A stretch of DNA of 53,365 bases from UM-FILTER-42-14 sp964586055. Its GTDB lineage: Bacteria; Patescibacteriota; Microgenomatia; UBA1400; PJMF01. Within the stretch, counting starts at the first letter, position 1. Every line of letters starts with the position of its first letter. The stretch spans positions 1 through 53,365 of the forward strand of contig CAZPFX010000004.1 in NCBI GenBank assembly GCA_964586055.1, written 5' to 3'. Positions 37,985-48,000 of this stretch are shown piece after piece. The notes beneath the pieces were generated by a model. The model was not told where the DNA came from and made no database searches. It saw nothing but the letters and a program-made list of their open reading frames with translations. The position numbers were made by a program, and so were the translations under genes.

Positions 37985-40144
37985 ATGCAATTATCAAATC
38001 TTTTCGCAGAAGCGAAGAAAACCGGTGAAAAACAGGTTCTCTGCATCAGTATTACTGATGCTAGTGTCCAGTCATTGTTCGTAAGCGTCAGCGGTAAAGT
38101 TGTTCGTGTTCGTTCGCAATCGCCTCGATTGCATTACTCAGATGTTAATTCATTGATTGTTAAAACAGACGAATCGCTGCAGCAGCTTGGTCAGGAATCC
38201 GAGTCAGTTAGTGAAGTAGTTTTTGGTCTTGAGCGCAGTTGGATTGATAAGGGTGATATTGCAGAGAAGCACAAACAAACTCTCGAGCGCCTCATGAAGG
38301 ATCTGTCTCTAAAACCAATTGGATTTGCGGATCACACAGAAGCTCTAGCTCAGCATTTTTTGGTTTCTCAGCCGCAAATTCCAAGAGTCTTGGTTCTTGT
38401 AAGTCAATCTTTGGTCACAGTGGCATTGCTAGACCAAGGGACTATGCTCGCAGTTCAGGACATTGGTCATTCAGACGACATTGTTGCTGACATTACTGAG
38501 GGGTTGGCGAGATTAAAGCCAGAAAATGGCTATTTACCATCAAAAATAACGGTGGCCTCGTTTTTACTCCCCGATGAAGAAATCTTAGTAGCCCAACAAG
38601 ATCTTCAGGGTGCTGACTGGCAGCAGCAAGGGTTTTTCTTGCAAGTGCCAGTGGTCGAACATCTGGCTGAGGTTGAAGCCCTTCAATATCTAGCTATTCA
38701 GGTGGGCTCAGTGGCTCCTCAACAATCAAAAGATACAAATACAGAAATTGTAGAAAAAGAAGAAACCGCCCTACCCGCCGTGGTTGCCGAAGCTTCAAGC
38801 CAAGAATTTGGTTTTGAGGAAGCTGAGGTTGCTACTGAGGACGCTCCTAAGTCATTCGGAATACCAATCGTGGCCAAGCGCTTATGGCAGAATTCGGATA
38901 ACATCGAGAGCCCAACTGGATATAGTCCAGATGACAGTTTTGATGATGAACCTTTTGCAATCACACTCAAACACAAACCTCATAAGTTCGCCATCATGGG
39001 GGTCATAGCTGGTTTGCTGGCCTTAGGAATAATAGCTATTATTGGCATCATATTTTTTAGTACTGCCGTTGTCACCATTACCCCAAAAGTAGTTACAGTC
39101 TCAAAAGAGGTTGATATTGCTCTCGATTCTTCAATCTCGGCCACAGATACAAAGGAGAGGGTTATTAAGGCCGAGCAGTACAGCGAGGAGTTTCAAAATG
39201 AGAGGTCTGCTGATACAAGTGGAATTTCGTTAGTTGGGGACACTGCCTCTGGTACGGTGACAATTTTTAATAAAACTGAATCAGACAAAACTTTTGAAAA
39301 GGGCACCAGTTTAAGCGCCGATACTTATAATTTTGTTACAAACGAACAAGTCACGGTTCCGGCTGCACAGGTGAGTACGAAGGACGGCGGAGCTGGAGAA
39401 GTTAAGGATTATGGTCAAAAATCAGTATCAGTATCAGCGGTTGCGATTGGGGCGGACTCGAATTTGTCGAAGGATACCGAACTTACCGTGGCTTCTTTTG
39501 CTCCAAGTAGTTACGCAGCTACAGTAGCAGAATCATTCTCTGGTGGAAGCAGTCGAGAGGTTAGGGTTGTATCAGCAACTGATCTTGAAGTATTACTTTC
39601 GGAAGCAAAAGCGGAGATTCTTAAGGAAGCTGAGACAGCTTTTTCTAAAGCATCGGGATCGGGCAAATATATTTTGCCTCCTCAACAATTGACAATCACT
39701 TCGACAAAATTTGATTTTGAAGAAGGCGACGAAACTAACTCAGTTACTCTAAATCTTGTGGCAGAAGTTCAATCGCTTTCTTACTCGAAAGAGGACTTGA
39801 TGCCAGTCGTAAAAGACATTCTTCAGTCAGAGATTCCAGAGGGATATGAGCTAGTTGATTCTGATCCACAACTTTTGTCCTCTCCAGCAGAGGATATTGA
39901 TTTGACAAAGAAAGTTTCTATTACGGTTAATATGAGTGCTAGAGCTCAGGCCATTATCGATCAGCAGGAGGTTTTGAAAATTGCCCAGGGGAAAAAACGC
40001 GCGGAGGCCGAGCGCTTGTTGACTGAGAAATTTCAAATTCAATCAGTCATTGCTAAGCTCGAGCCAAATTTAATTAACTCTTTTTGGCAGAATTTACCCA
40101 AGTCTTCCGATCGCATGAAGGTAGTCGTCGAGTCCTCACTATGA
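37985..40144 (+). CDS. Large single-pass envelope protein with baseplate-J-like external part (719 aa)
   Basis: The N-terminal 230 residues (ITDASVQSLFVSVSGKVVRV start) could be a divergent actin-like, PilM-type fold, which is uncertain. A linker rich in Glu and Ala leads to one membrane helix (about 336-360). The external part includes GTVTIFNKTESDKTFEKGTSL and the later AVAIGADSNLSKDTELTV, which follows the pattern of baseplate-J-like domains. The rest is beta-rich and helical to the C-terminus. The function is unknown. A GTG at 37973 lies within the GGAGGG ribosome site, so ATG 37985 is preferred. The sortase gene overlaps its stop (ATGA). Confidence 0.68.
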   Translation: MQLSNLFAEAKKTGEKQVLCISITDASVQSLFVSVSGKVVRVRSQSPRLHYSDVNSLIVKTDESLQQLGQESESVSEVVFGLERSWIDKGDIAEKHKQTLERLMKDLSLKPIGFADHTEALAQHFLVSQPQIPRVLVLVSQSLVTVALLDQGTMLAVQDIGHSDDIVADITEGLARLKPENGYLPSKITVASFLLPDEEILVAQQDLQGADWQQQGFFLQVPVVEHLAEVEALQYLAIQVGSVAPQQSKDTNTEIVEKEETALPAVVAEASSQEFGFEEAEVATEDAPKSFGIPIVAKRLWQNSDNIESPTGYSPDDSFDDEPFAITLKHKPHKFAIMGVIAGLLALGIIAIIGIIFFSTAVVTITPKVVTVSKEVDIALDSSISATDTKERVIKAEQYSEEFQNERSADTSGISLVGDTASGTVTIFNKTESDKTFEKGTSLSADTYNFVTNEQVTVPAAQVSTKDGGAGEVKDYGQKSVSVSAVAIGADSNLSKDTELTVASFAPSSYAATVAESFSGGSSREVRVVSATDLEVLLSEAKAEILKEAETAFSKASGSGKYILPPQQLTITSTKFDFEEGDETNSVTLNLVAEVQSLSYSKEDLMPVVKDILQSEIPEGYELVDSDPQLLSSPAEDIDLTKKVSITVNMSARAQAIIDQQEVLKIAQGKKRAEAERLLTEKFQIQSVIAKLEPNLINSFWQNLPKSSDRMKVVVESSL

Positions 40145-41112
40145 GCGTCAAAAAACAGCCAGCCCACAAACCAGTTGACCAGCAAAAATTAATTGAACTG
40201 TATAGAAAAGCATTGCTAAGCGGCATGTCTTTGGATAAGCTTGAATCAAGCATCGAGCGTCATCTTGATCGTCTTCAGGCAAGTGATTCTGTAGAGTCTG
40301 ACGAGCAGCGAGCTGCCATTGTTGAGATAAAACAACAACTGCCCTTAGTGGTCAGAATCGGCGCGGCTCTCGTGCCAGTTGTCTTAATTCTTGTCGGGGT
40401 TGGCTTGATCGGAAGCGCCGTAGTGCCGATCGCTGGCCATTACATTACTCAGGTACCTCAGCTGCAAGCTGCCCAGCTCACTTCGCCAATCCCAGAGGAA
40501 GAAGTGATGGAGCTTACGCCAGTAACGGTTACAGACGTTTCAGAAACTCGTCGCTCGAGTGGTGGCTTTGCGTTTGAACCTGAAATCGTTGATGTCGAAC
40601 TTGATTACACCAATCTTCAAAATTGGTTCACAGGTGTTGAGTTGCCAACGCTTGCTTCTGGCAAGAATAGTGAGGGTCAGATTGAGTACACGATTGATAT
40701 TCCCAAGCTAAAAATATTTGGGGCTAAGGTTGTCGCGGGAGGCACTGATCTTACTAAGGGAATCATTGCCTATGAGGGAACGGCTTTGCCAGGAGATTTT
40801 GGAGCGCCTGTCCTATTCGGTCACTCCACAAATAGAGCATTTTATAATCCTAGCGAAAAAAACCCCCGCCGATACATGTCAATTTTTAGCTACATAATGA
40901 CTCTAGAAAACAACGATGAAATTATTATCTCAATGAGTGATGGGATTAAATACACCTATGTGGTTCAGGAAAAAACTGAGGTTAAACCCACTGATGTTCA
41001 TATATTAACGCAAAAGTACGACGCAAAAAGTCTAAAGCTTGTTACGTGTACTCCAGAAGGAACTTACTTGAGAAGAGGGGTGGTAACAGCCCAATTAGTT
41101 TCACAAAGTTAG
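40141..41112 (+). CDS. Sortase (323 aa)
   Basis: A transpeptidase that anchors LPxTG-type proteins. The cytosolic N-terminus (about 1-68) is long and charged, then comes a membrane helix (about 72-98), a linker and the sortase domain (about 178-320). The catalytic residues are His228 (FGHST), Cys303 (LVTCTPEGTY) and Arg311 or Arg312. The DIPKLKI start and LPGDFGAPVLFGH are typical. The start at 40141 makes an ATGA overlap with the envelope-protein gene. The only visible candidate substrate in the window is the LPQSG protein at 4951. Confidence 0.9.
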   Translation: MSVKKQPAHKPVDQQKLIELYRKALLSGMSLDKLESSIERHLDRLQASDSVESDEQRAAIVEIKQQLPLVVRIGAALVPVVLILVGVGLIGSAVVPIAGHYITQVPQLQAAQLTSPIPEEEVMELTPVTVTDVSETRRSSGGFAFEPEIVDVELDYTNLQNWFTGVELPTLASGKNSEGQIEYTIDIPKLKIFGAKVVAGGTDLTKGIIAYEGTALPGDFGAPVLFGHSTNRAFYNPSEKNPRRYMSIFSYIMTLENNDEIIISMSDGIKYTYVVQEKTEVKPTDVHILTQKYDAKSLKLVTCTPEGTYLRRGVVTAQLVSQS

Positions 41113-41113
41113 C

Positions 41114-41524
41114 ATGAATAAACTATCTACTCTTGGAATTGACTACGGCGTAAAGCGAATCGGAGTGGCAGTTAGTTATCACTCATTGGCTGAGCCTTTG
41201 AAAATTATTCCGCATGGAAATGCAGTTTTTGCAGATCTGCAACGAATTATTGACGAGCATAGCGTCGGCTACTTAGTCTTTGGAATTTCCGATGGTGAGA
41301 TGGCAGAAAAAACCCGAATCTTTGCGGAAAAACTTAAATTAATAACGGGTTTACCAATAGCTTTTATTGATGAAGCTTATAGTTCCAAGCAAGTCCATGC
41401 AAAAATGAAAATTAAGCGTGGTCCCAGGCGCTCGCAGCAAAAACCAATTGATCACTTCGTTGCCGCTGAGTTGTTACAAGAGTGGCTAGACAGCAAGTTA
41501 TTGCAGGAAGAGCGATATGCTTAA
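41114..41524 (+). CDS. ruvX: RuvX/YqgF pre-16S rRNA nuclease family (136 aa)
   Basis: A RNase H-like protein that trims the 16S rRNA 5-prime end. GIDYGVKRIGVAVS (first catalytic Asp), LVFGISDG, DEAYSSKQVH (second acid) and PIDHFVAAELLQEWL (third) are all present in order. The length is normal. The ATG is one base after the sortase stop, and the exchanger gene overlaps its stop by 8 bases. Confidence 0.88.
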   Translation: MNKLSTLGIDYGVKRIGVAVSYHSLAEPLKIIPHGNAVFADLQRIIDEHSVGYLVFGISDGEMAEKTRIFAEKLKLITGLPIAFIDEAYSSKQVHAKMKIKRGPRRSQQKPIDHFVAAELLQEWLDSKLLQEERYA

Positions 41525-42494
41525 ACTTCTTCTTGTTGATTTTGGGATTCTGATCATAGGTTTGTTTTTGATACTAGTAGCTGCTGAGTTACTTTTGAAT
41601 TTGAGCAAGCAAATTGCGGCAAGATTTAGGGTTTCGCCTCTGATTGTTTCATTACTTATTGTTGCGTTTGGAACAAATCTTCCAGAATTAGTCGTATCTA
41701 TTTCGTCGATAAGGCAAGGTGTGCCCGAGTTATCGCTGGGAAATCTCATTGGAAGTAGCGTTGTGAACATTACCTTGGTTTTTGCCGCAGCAACTCTATT
41801 TAAGTCGGTAAAACTGGGAACAACTAAGACTCAAAAAAATGCAGCTGTGTTATTTGGTTGTGTTTTAGTGTTTGCTTTCACCCAATTTTTTAATGTTTCT
41901 CCAATGATTTCTTCATGGATATTACTTGGAACGACTTTAGTTGCGATTTCGTATCAGTTGCTGCTCGGAATAAATGGACGGAAAGCAGAGGACAAAATTT
42001 ACATGAAAATTGTTGAAAAACTGAGGAGGAAAGAGAAATCGCCTGCTATTTGGCGGCAGTTTTCGTTTGCAGCACTCTCCATCGCTGGTTTGTGGATGGG
42101 TGGCTCACTAACGGTGGCTTCTGTCTCGAGAATCGCAGACACCCTTGAGGTTAGTACTACATTTATTGGATTGACAATTACAGCCATCGCCACCACTCTT
42201 CCAGAATTACTAACTGTTTTGACTGCCAGCGCTCATAAAGAAAACAAGGTAGTGATCGGGACGATCATAGGCAGTAATATTTTTAATATCACTTTGTTCC
42301 CAGCCATTATTTTTGGGTTTGCCGGAGCTGTTTTTGTGCCTAAGGCTGAAATTGCCTTGCTGTTGTTTGTAACAGCGTTGTTTGTTGCGACGATTTTTTA
42401 CTTCAGGGGGAAAGTAGTAAGCAAGATTGCTGGATTGGGATTATTGGGATTGTTCTTCTTTTTTATATCAACTACCCTTTACTTAAGTTTATGA
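41517..42494 (+). CDS. Na+/Ca2+ exchanger family (CaCA) membrane protein (325 aa)
   Basis: Two alpha repeats define the family: FGTNLPELVVSISS with a GNLIGSSVVNI end (about 50-85), and TAIATTLPELLTVLTASAHK with IGTIIGSNIFNI (about 221-260). About ten membrane segments are present. It exports Ca2+ in exchange for Na+ or H+; the ion is not fixed by sequence. It overlaps ruvX by 8 bases and the next transporter by 4 (ATGA), so it belongs to one operon. Confidence 0.88.
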   Translation: MLKLLLVDFGILIIGLFLILVAAELLLNLSKQIAARFRVSPLIVSLLIVAFGTNLPELVVSISSIRQGVPELSLGNLIGSSVVNITLVFAAATLFKSVKLGTTKTQKNAAVLFGCVLVFAFTQFFNVSPMISSWILLGTTLVAISYQLLLGINGRKAEDKIYMKIVEKLRRKEKSPAIWRQFSFAALSIAGLWMGGSLTVASVSRIADTLEVSTTFIGLTITAIATTLPELLTVLTASAHKENKVVIGTIIGSNIFNITLFPAIIFGFAGAVFVPKAEIALLLFVTALFVATIFYFRGKVVSKIAGLGLLGLFFFFISTTLYLSL

Positions 42495-43858
42495 AGAAAT
42501 CCCTCCAACTTAAAACTCCCCCAAGTCTTTGGAAAAACCTAGGTCCTTCATTTATTTTGCTTGGCCTCGCACTCGGAAGTGGCGAGTTGATTCTTTGGCC
42601 GTATCTAGCCGCAAACTGGGGACTCGGCCTGCTTTGGGGAGCTCTTCTGGGAATTTCATTGCAGTATGTTTTAAATACTGAAGTTATGAGATATAGCTTG
42701 GCTTGGAGCGAAAGTGTTTTTGTTGGCTTCAGAAGATTATCAATTCTGATTCCGGTTTGGTATATCGTGTCGACAGCAATTCCGTGGTCGATACCAGGTT
42801 TTTCATCGGCGGCTGCAGAAATAGTTCATAGATTACTGCCTTTCCTTCCGACACAAGCTGTCGCAATTTTCTTATTACTGTTAGCGGGGACTGTTCTTTC
42901 AGTAGGCAAGTCTTTATATAAAACCATGGTGCGCTTTCAGACAGCCGTAATCTTGATTGGGATGCTGATAATTATTGCGCTGACTTTTATGTTTACGAAT
43001 ATTGCGGATTGGCAAATGGCAGGTTGGGGAATCTTAGGCAATGGCGGCTCTTGGTGGTTTTTCCCAGCTGGAGTTCAAGTCACTGCTTTTTTAGCGGCGT
43101 TTGCGTATGCCGGCGCAGGAGGCAACCTGAATTTAGCTCAGTCGTTTTATATTAAAGAGAAAGGCTTCGGCATGGGTGTTTATGCCGAGAAAGTTGGTAG
43201 TGTTCTCAGAGGAACGCATAAAGAAACTACATTGAGAGGTCAGACATTTACTCAAAACACAGCCAATACTCGCAGGTGGAAAGAGTGGTGGCGACACGTG
43301 ACCACGGAGCACTTTCTTATTTTTTGGTTACTAGGATTTGTCACCATAGTTTTACTTTCAGTTCTTTCATACGCCACAGTCTATAGCCATGCAACTGAGT
43401 CTGGCTTGTCTTTCCTTTACGCAGAGTCGAAGGTGATCGGAGATAGTGCCGGGAACTTTGTAAGGATTGTTTTCTTGTCACTTGCAGCCATGATGCTGTT
43501 CTCAACCCAACTGGGAGTTTTGGAGTCATCGGCCAGAATAATTTCGGAAAACATTGTGCTTCTAACCAAGTGGAAAAAGAACAAGGCCGATGTCACGGCC
43601 AGTTTTTCTATTGTTGTCTGGTCGCAAATAGCCATTGGCATTTTGGTTTATGCCCTTGGTTTCACCGAGCCGCGTGTCTTGATTACCTTGTCAGCGATTC
43701 TTAATGCTGCCGCCATGATGGTCTCATTCATCCTGATCGGAATATTAAATAAAAAACGCTTGCTGCCTGCCCAGCAACCACATATTTGGCGTACGGCTTT
43801 CTTGATACTTGGGGCAGTCTTTTTTGCTCTGCTTTTGGCTTTAACAGTTTTCTCGTGA
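42491..43858 (+). CDS. Nramp-like divalent-metal transporter family protein (455 aa)
   Basis: About eleven membrane segments with an Nramp-like first helix (NLGPSFILLGLALGSGELILWPYL). The DPGN metal-binding motif of true Nramp transporters is replaced by GSGE, so the substrate may differ (perhaps Mg2+ or another solute). A hydrophilic loop near 235-265 is Arg-rich. It overlaps the CaCA exchanger gene by 4 bases. The mltG gene has its own promoter. Confidence 0.72.
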   Translation: MKKSLQLKTPPSLWKNLGPSFILLGLALGSGELILWPYLAANWGLGLLWGALLGISLQYVLNTEVMRYSLAWSESVFVGFRRLSILIPVWYIVSTAIPWSIPGFSSAAAEIVHRLLPFLPTQAVAIFLLLLAGTVLSVGKSLYKTMVRFQTAVILIGMLIIIALTFMFTNIADWQMAGWGILGNGGSWWFFPAGVQVTAFLAAFAYAGAGGNLNLAQSFYIKEKGFGMGVYAEKVGSVLRGTHKETTLRGQTFTQNTANTRRWKEWWRHVTTEHFLIFWLLGFVTIVLLSVLSYATVYSHATESGLSFLYAESKVIGDSAGNFVRIVFLSLAAMMLFSTQLGVLESSARIISENIVLLTKWKKNKADVTASFSIVVWSQIAIGILVYALGFTEPRVLITLSAILNAAAMMVSFILIGILNKKRLLPAQQPHIWRTAFLILGAVFFALLLALTVFS

Positions 43859-43880
43859 TTTAACTCGCAATTATTTGTAA

Positions 43881-43886
43881 TATACT
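43881..43886 (+). promoter_or_regulatory. mltG: -10 box TATACT, leaderless promoter for mltG
   Basis: TATACT ends 7 bases before a GTG start at 43894, with no Shine-Dalgarno. Confidence 0.5.
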
Positions 43887-43893
43887 GCTTCCT

Positions 43894-44856
43894 GTGAAAA
43901 AGATTCTTTCCATCCTGCTCACCCTCGTTGCTCTGGCTATCGTCGTCGCAGCTGGGTTGGCCTTTTATGTTAGACAATCACTGCAGCCAGTTTCTTCAGA
44001 CTCTAGTGAGGTGAGATTTGTCGTTACTCGTGGACAAGCGATTTCTGCCATTGCCTCAAACTTGGAAGAAGCGGGCCTAATTAATTCAGGGCAAATTTTT
44101 TCACTCTATGTTCGTCTTAATAAAATTGACAAAAAAATTCAAGCCGGATCCTTTACGCTTTCGCCTTCTCAATCTTCTTCAGAAATCGCCCAAGCTTTAA
44201 CTGAAGGAACCGAAGACGTCTGGATTACCTTGCTTGAGGGTTGGAGAGTGGAGGAGATTGCTGAGTATTTAAACAAATCGGATTTAGAAGCCTTCAGCAA
44301 AGCTGATTTCTTAGAACTCTCTGCCACTAGTGAGGGCTATCTTTTCCCAGATACCTACCTGGTCCCAAGAGAAATAACTGCTGAGGCACTTTATAATTTA
44401 TTCACCAGAACTTTTGAAAACAAAGTAGCGGCGGAGTTTGGAGATCTAGATCAAGACGAACTAAAACGCTTAGTCATCTTGGCATCTTTGGTAGAGAGAG
44501 AAGCCAGAGAATTTACCCAGATGCGTCATGTGGCGGGAATCCTTGAGAATAGACTTGAGATAGGGATGGCTCTCCAGGTCGATGCCACGCTTCAATACAT
44601 CAGAGGAGAAGTCGACGGCAAGTGGTGGTCGCCACCTAGATCAGGAGATAAGCAACTCTCGTCACCATACAACACTTATCAGAATCCAGATTTGCCTCCT
44701 TATCCAATTGCTAACCCAGGCCTAGATGCTTTAAAGGCAGCTTACGATCCACTCCAAGTTGATGATCTATATTATCTTCACGCTCCAACAGGAGAGATAT
44801 ACTTTGGAGAAACTCTCGAAGAACATAATCAAAACATAAGCAAATACTTGCGATAG
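43894..44856 (+). CDS. mltG: Endolytic peptidoglycan transglycosylase MltG (320 aa)
   Basis: Cuts nascent glycan strands at the outer face of the membrane and so limits their length. An N-terminal membrane anchor (about 5-27) is followed by a LysM-like part and the YceG domain: EGYLFPDTYLV, LASLVEREAREF with the catalytic Glu, LQVDATLQYI and NTYQNPDLPPYPIANPGLDAL. The GTG start has a leaderless -10 box. The rpoB promoter lies within its last codons. Confidence 0.92.
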   Translation: MKKILSILLTLVALAIVVAAGLAFYVRQSLQPVSSDSSEVRFVVTRGQAISAIASNLEEAGLINSGQIFSLYVRLNKIDKKIQAGSFTLSPSQSSSEIAQALTEGTEDVWITLLEGWRVEEIAEYLNKSDLEAFSKADFLELSATSEGYLFPDTYLVPREITAEALYNLFTRTFENKVAAEFGDLDQDELKRLVILASLVEREAREFTQMRHVAGILENRLEIGMALQVDATLQYIRGEVDGKWWSPPRSGDKQLSSPYNTYQNPDLPPYPIANPGLDALKAAYDPLQVDDLYYLHAPTGEIYFGETLEEHNQNISKYLR

Positions 44857-44876
44857 CTTTCTGTTTATGCTACAAT
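44848..44876 (+). promoter_or_regulatory. rpoBC promoter TTGCGA-N17-TACAAT
   Basis: The -35 (44848-44853) overlaps the end of mltG and the -10 (44871-44876) lies 17 bases on. It gives a leader of about 170 bases before rpoB. The leader holds two GACAGTCA copies (44893-44900 and 44939-44946) and a CAGAC/GTCTG stem (44919-44939). Confidence 0.65.
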
Positions 44877-44962
44877 CCCAGATTCAGCGATAGACAGTCA
44901 AGGAGCGGGGTTTTTTTGCAGACAACACAACAACGTCTGACAGTCACACAGTAACTGCCAAC

Positions 44963-44993
44963 AACACGAGATAACAGATGTCGTGTTTTTTTT
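44963..44993 (+). terminator. Terminator-like hairpin in the rpoB leader, possible attenuator
   Basis: AACACGA at 44963-44969 pairs with TCGTGTT at 44981-44987 over an 11-base loop, followed directly by a run of T. It lies between the promoter and the rpoB start with no convincing second promoter, so read-through must occur and could be regulated. Confidence 0.6.
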
Positions 44994-45053
44994 GTGTGGA
45001 CACCCGCGCTCTAATTAAAAACAAAGCGCATTAGCTGCGATAGGAAGATGCTT

Positions 45054-48000
45054 ATGTCACAATCACTTCGTCAAAACTGGGGTCTTTCTCATGGCACTTT
45101 GCCTGAGCTCGACTTGGTAGGTCTCCAAGTCGCAAGTTACCGACAGTTTCTCGATGAGGGTATTAGTGATAGCATCCAAGAAATTTATGGTGGATCTGGT
45201 GTAGAGGACTACACAGGTAAAAACTGGTCACTTTCATTTAACAAACATCACTTTGGTCAACCAAAGTTCTCCATTAAAGAAGCCAAGCAAAAAGGTTTGT
45301 CATACGACATGCCACTTTATGCAGAGGCAAAGCTTAGTAACAAAAAAACCGGAGACGTAAACGTTCAGGACGTCTTCTTAGGTGACATCCCAAAGATGAC
45401 ACCAATTGGTACTTTTGTTATTAATGGTATTGAGCGCGCCGTCGTCACTCAGCTAGTGAGATCACCAGGTGTGTTTTTCTCAGGCGCGACTGACGCCACT
45501 ACTGGTCGCCAGCTTTATCAAGCGGAACTGAGGCCAAAACGAGGATCGTGGCTAGAGTTCTCAGTTGGCAAAAAGAACGTCATTAGTGTCAAGATCGATC
45601 GAAGACGCAAGATTCCTGTCACCGTTCTCTTAAGAGCCATTGGTTATAGTTCAAATGAAGAAATTATTGAATTACTTAAAGATGCTATTGATCAAGATGA
45701 ATTAGGCTTAATTGATACCACTTTTTCAAAAGATTCCACTCGTTCACAATCAGAAGCACTTATCGAAATTTATGAAAAAATGAGACCTGGCGAGCCAGCA
45801 GTTTTAGATACCGCTCAAGAATATGTAAAACAAATTTTCTTTGATCGCAGACGATATGATCTCGGCAAAGTCGGTCGATATAAGCTTAATCGAAGACTTA
45901 ATCTAAAAGTATCCGAAGAAACAATCGTTTTAACTCCAGAAGATGTCGCCAATACAGTTAAATATCTAATTTTGCTCCAAAATGGCAAAGGTAAAACCGA
46001 TGACATCGATCACTTGAGCAATCGCAGAGTTCGTCAAATCGGTGAATTAGTTCAAGAATCAGCCTTCAGAATTGGTTTAATTCGTTTGGAAAGATCTATC
46101 CGTGAGAAAATGTCTTTGACAAAAACTGACGAGACTTTGACTCCAGCAAGTTTAGTGAATGCGCGTCCTTTGATCGCCACTATTTCTGAATTTTTCCGAC
46201 GTAATAGACTCTCAACAATTCTTGATCAAACAAATCCATTAGCCGAAATCGACAACCTTCGTCGTTTGTCAGTTATGGGTACGGGCGGTGTCACCAGAGA
46301 GCGAGCTTCATTCTCAATGAGAGATATTAACGCTTCGCAGTACTCGAGGATTGACCCTGTTCGTTCTCCTGAAGGTCCAAACATTGGTCTAGTTACTTAT
46401 TTCTCACTTTATGCGAGAGTTAACAACTTTGGCTTCTTAGAAGCCCCATACCAGCCAGTTGTACAGGACGGTAAAAAAATGAAAGTCATTGACGAGATTG
46501 TTTATCTTTCTGCAGATGACGAAGAAGATAAAAAGATTACTCACAGAAGTATTGCTATAAGTGATGCAGGAATTATTCAGGATGACTGGGTTCCAATTCG
46601 TTTCGCAAATAGCTTTATTGAAGGTCCAGTCGAGGAAGTTGAGTTTATTGACGTCGCCCCTCGCCAGGTTATTGGTACCTCCGCCTCGCTAATTCCATTT
46701 ATCGCTCATGACGAAGCTAACCGTGCTTTGATGGGTACACATATGCAGTGTCAAGCGGTTCCTCTCATTAAGCCAGACTCTCCAATTGTTGGAACAGGTA
46801 TGGAGCGAGAAGTAGCCATTGCTATGCGACACACCGTTGTTGCTAACCACAGTGGAACAGTTTCTTATGTTGATGGTAACAAAATTGAAATTACCATAAG
46901 TCCAGCAGATCTAAAGCAAGCACAAAAAGCCGCTAAAGATGAATTGTCTGTTATCTTTGGTGACAAAGAAATCTATGATATTTCAAAATTCGTTCGTACT
47001 TCACAAAGTACTTGCTACTCACAGAAACCAATCGTAGTTCTTGGCCAAAAAATTAAAAAAGGTGACGTCATCATTGATGGCCCATCTTCCGATCAGGGAG
47101 AATTGGCGCTCGGTAGTAACGTTGTCATTGCCTACAGTTCTTTTGACGGCCTAGGTTATGAAGATGCTATCGTTATTTCTGATCGACTCGTCAGAGAAGA
47201 TGTTTTGACTTCGATCCAGATCAGTGAGTACAAATCAAAGGTCATGGATACCAAACTTGGTCCGGAAGAATTGACCAATGATATTCCAAATGTTTCTGAA
47301 ATTTTCCTTGGTAATCTAACTGAAGAGGGCATCATTAGAGTTGGCAGTATTGTCAATGCTGGTGATATTCTTGTTGGAAAAATTGCTCCTAAGGGCGAAA
47401 CTGAGCTTACACCAGAAGAGAGATTGCTCCGCGCAATCTTCGGAGAGAAATCAAGAGAAGTTCGCGATACATCCCAGAGAATGCCACATGGTGAGTCTGG
47501 TACAGTTATCGACGTCCAAGTTCTTGACACGGCTTTGGGTGATGAATTAGATCCAGGCACCATTAAAGAAGTCACTGTTAAAGTTGCCCAAATGAGAAAA
47601 ATCACCGTCGGAGACAAACTCGCCGGTCGACATGGAAATAAGGGAGTTATCTCAAAAATAGTTCCAGCAGCAGACATGCCTCATCTTGAAGATGGCACTA
47701 CTGTTGATGTCATTATTTCTCCTCTTTCAGTGCTTGCACGTATGAATCTCGGTCAATTGCTCGAGGCGCATGCGGGTTGGGCAGCTAAGGTTCTTGGATA
47801 CAAGATTGCTGTTCCAGCTTTTGAGCCATTCGAAGAGCAAAAGATTTGGAATGAGTTAGAGAGAGCAGGTTTGCCAGTTTCAGGAAAAGCACAGCTTTAT
47901 GACGGACGAACCGGAGAAGTATATGGCGAGCCAACTACAGTCGGCATTGGTTACATTTTGAAACTCACTCATATGGTCGAGGACAAGATGCATGCTCGAT

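Noticed and set aside
44904..44918. GGGG followed by a T run in the rpoB leader as a terminator
   Set aside because: No adjacent complementary arm forms a stable stem; the hairpin at 44963 is the better candidate.
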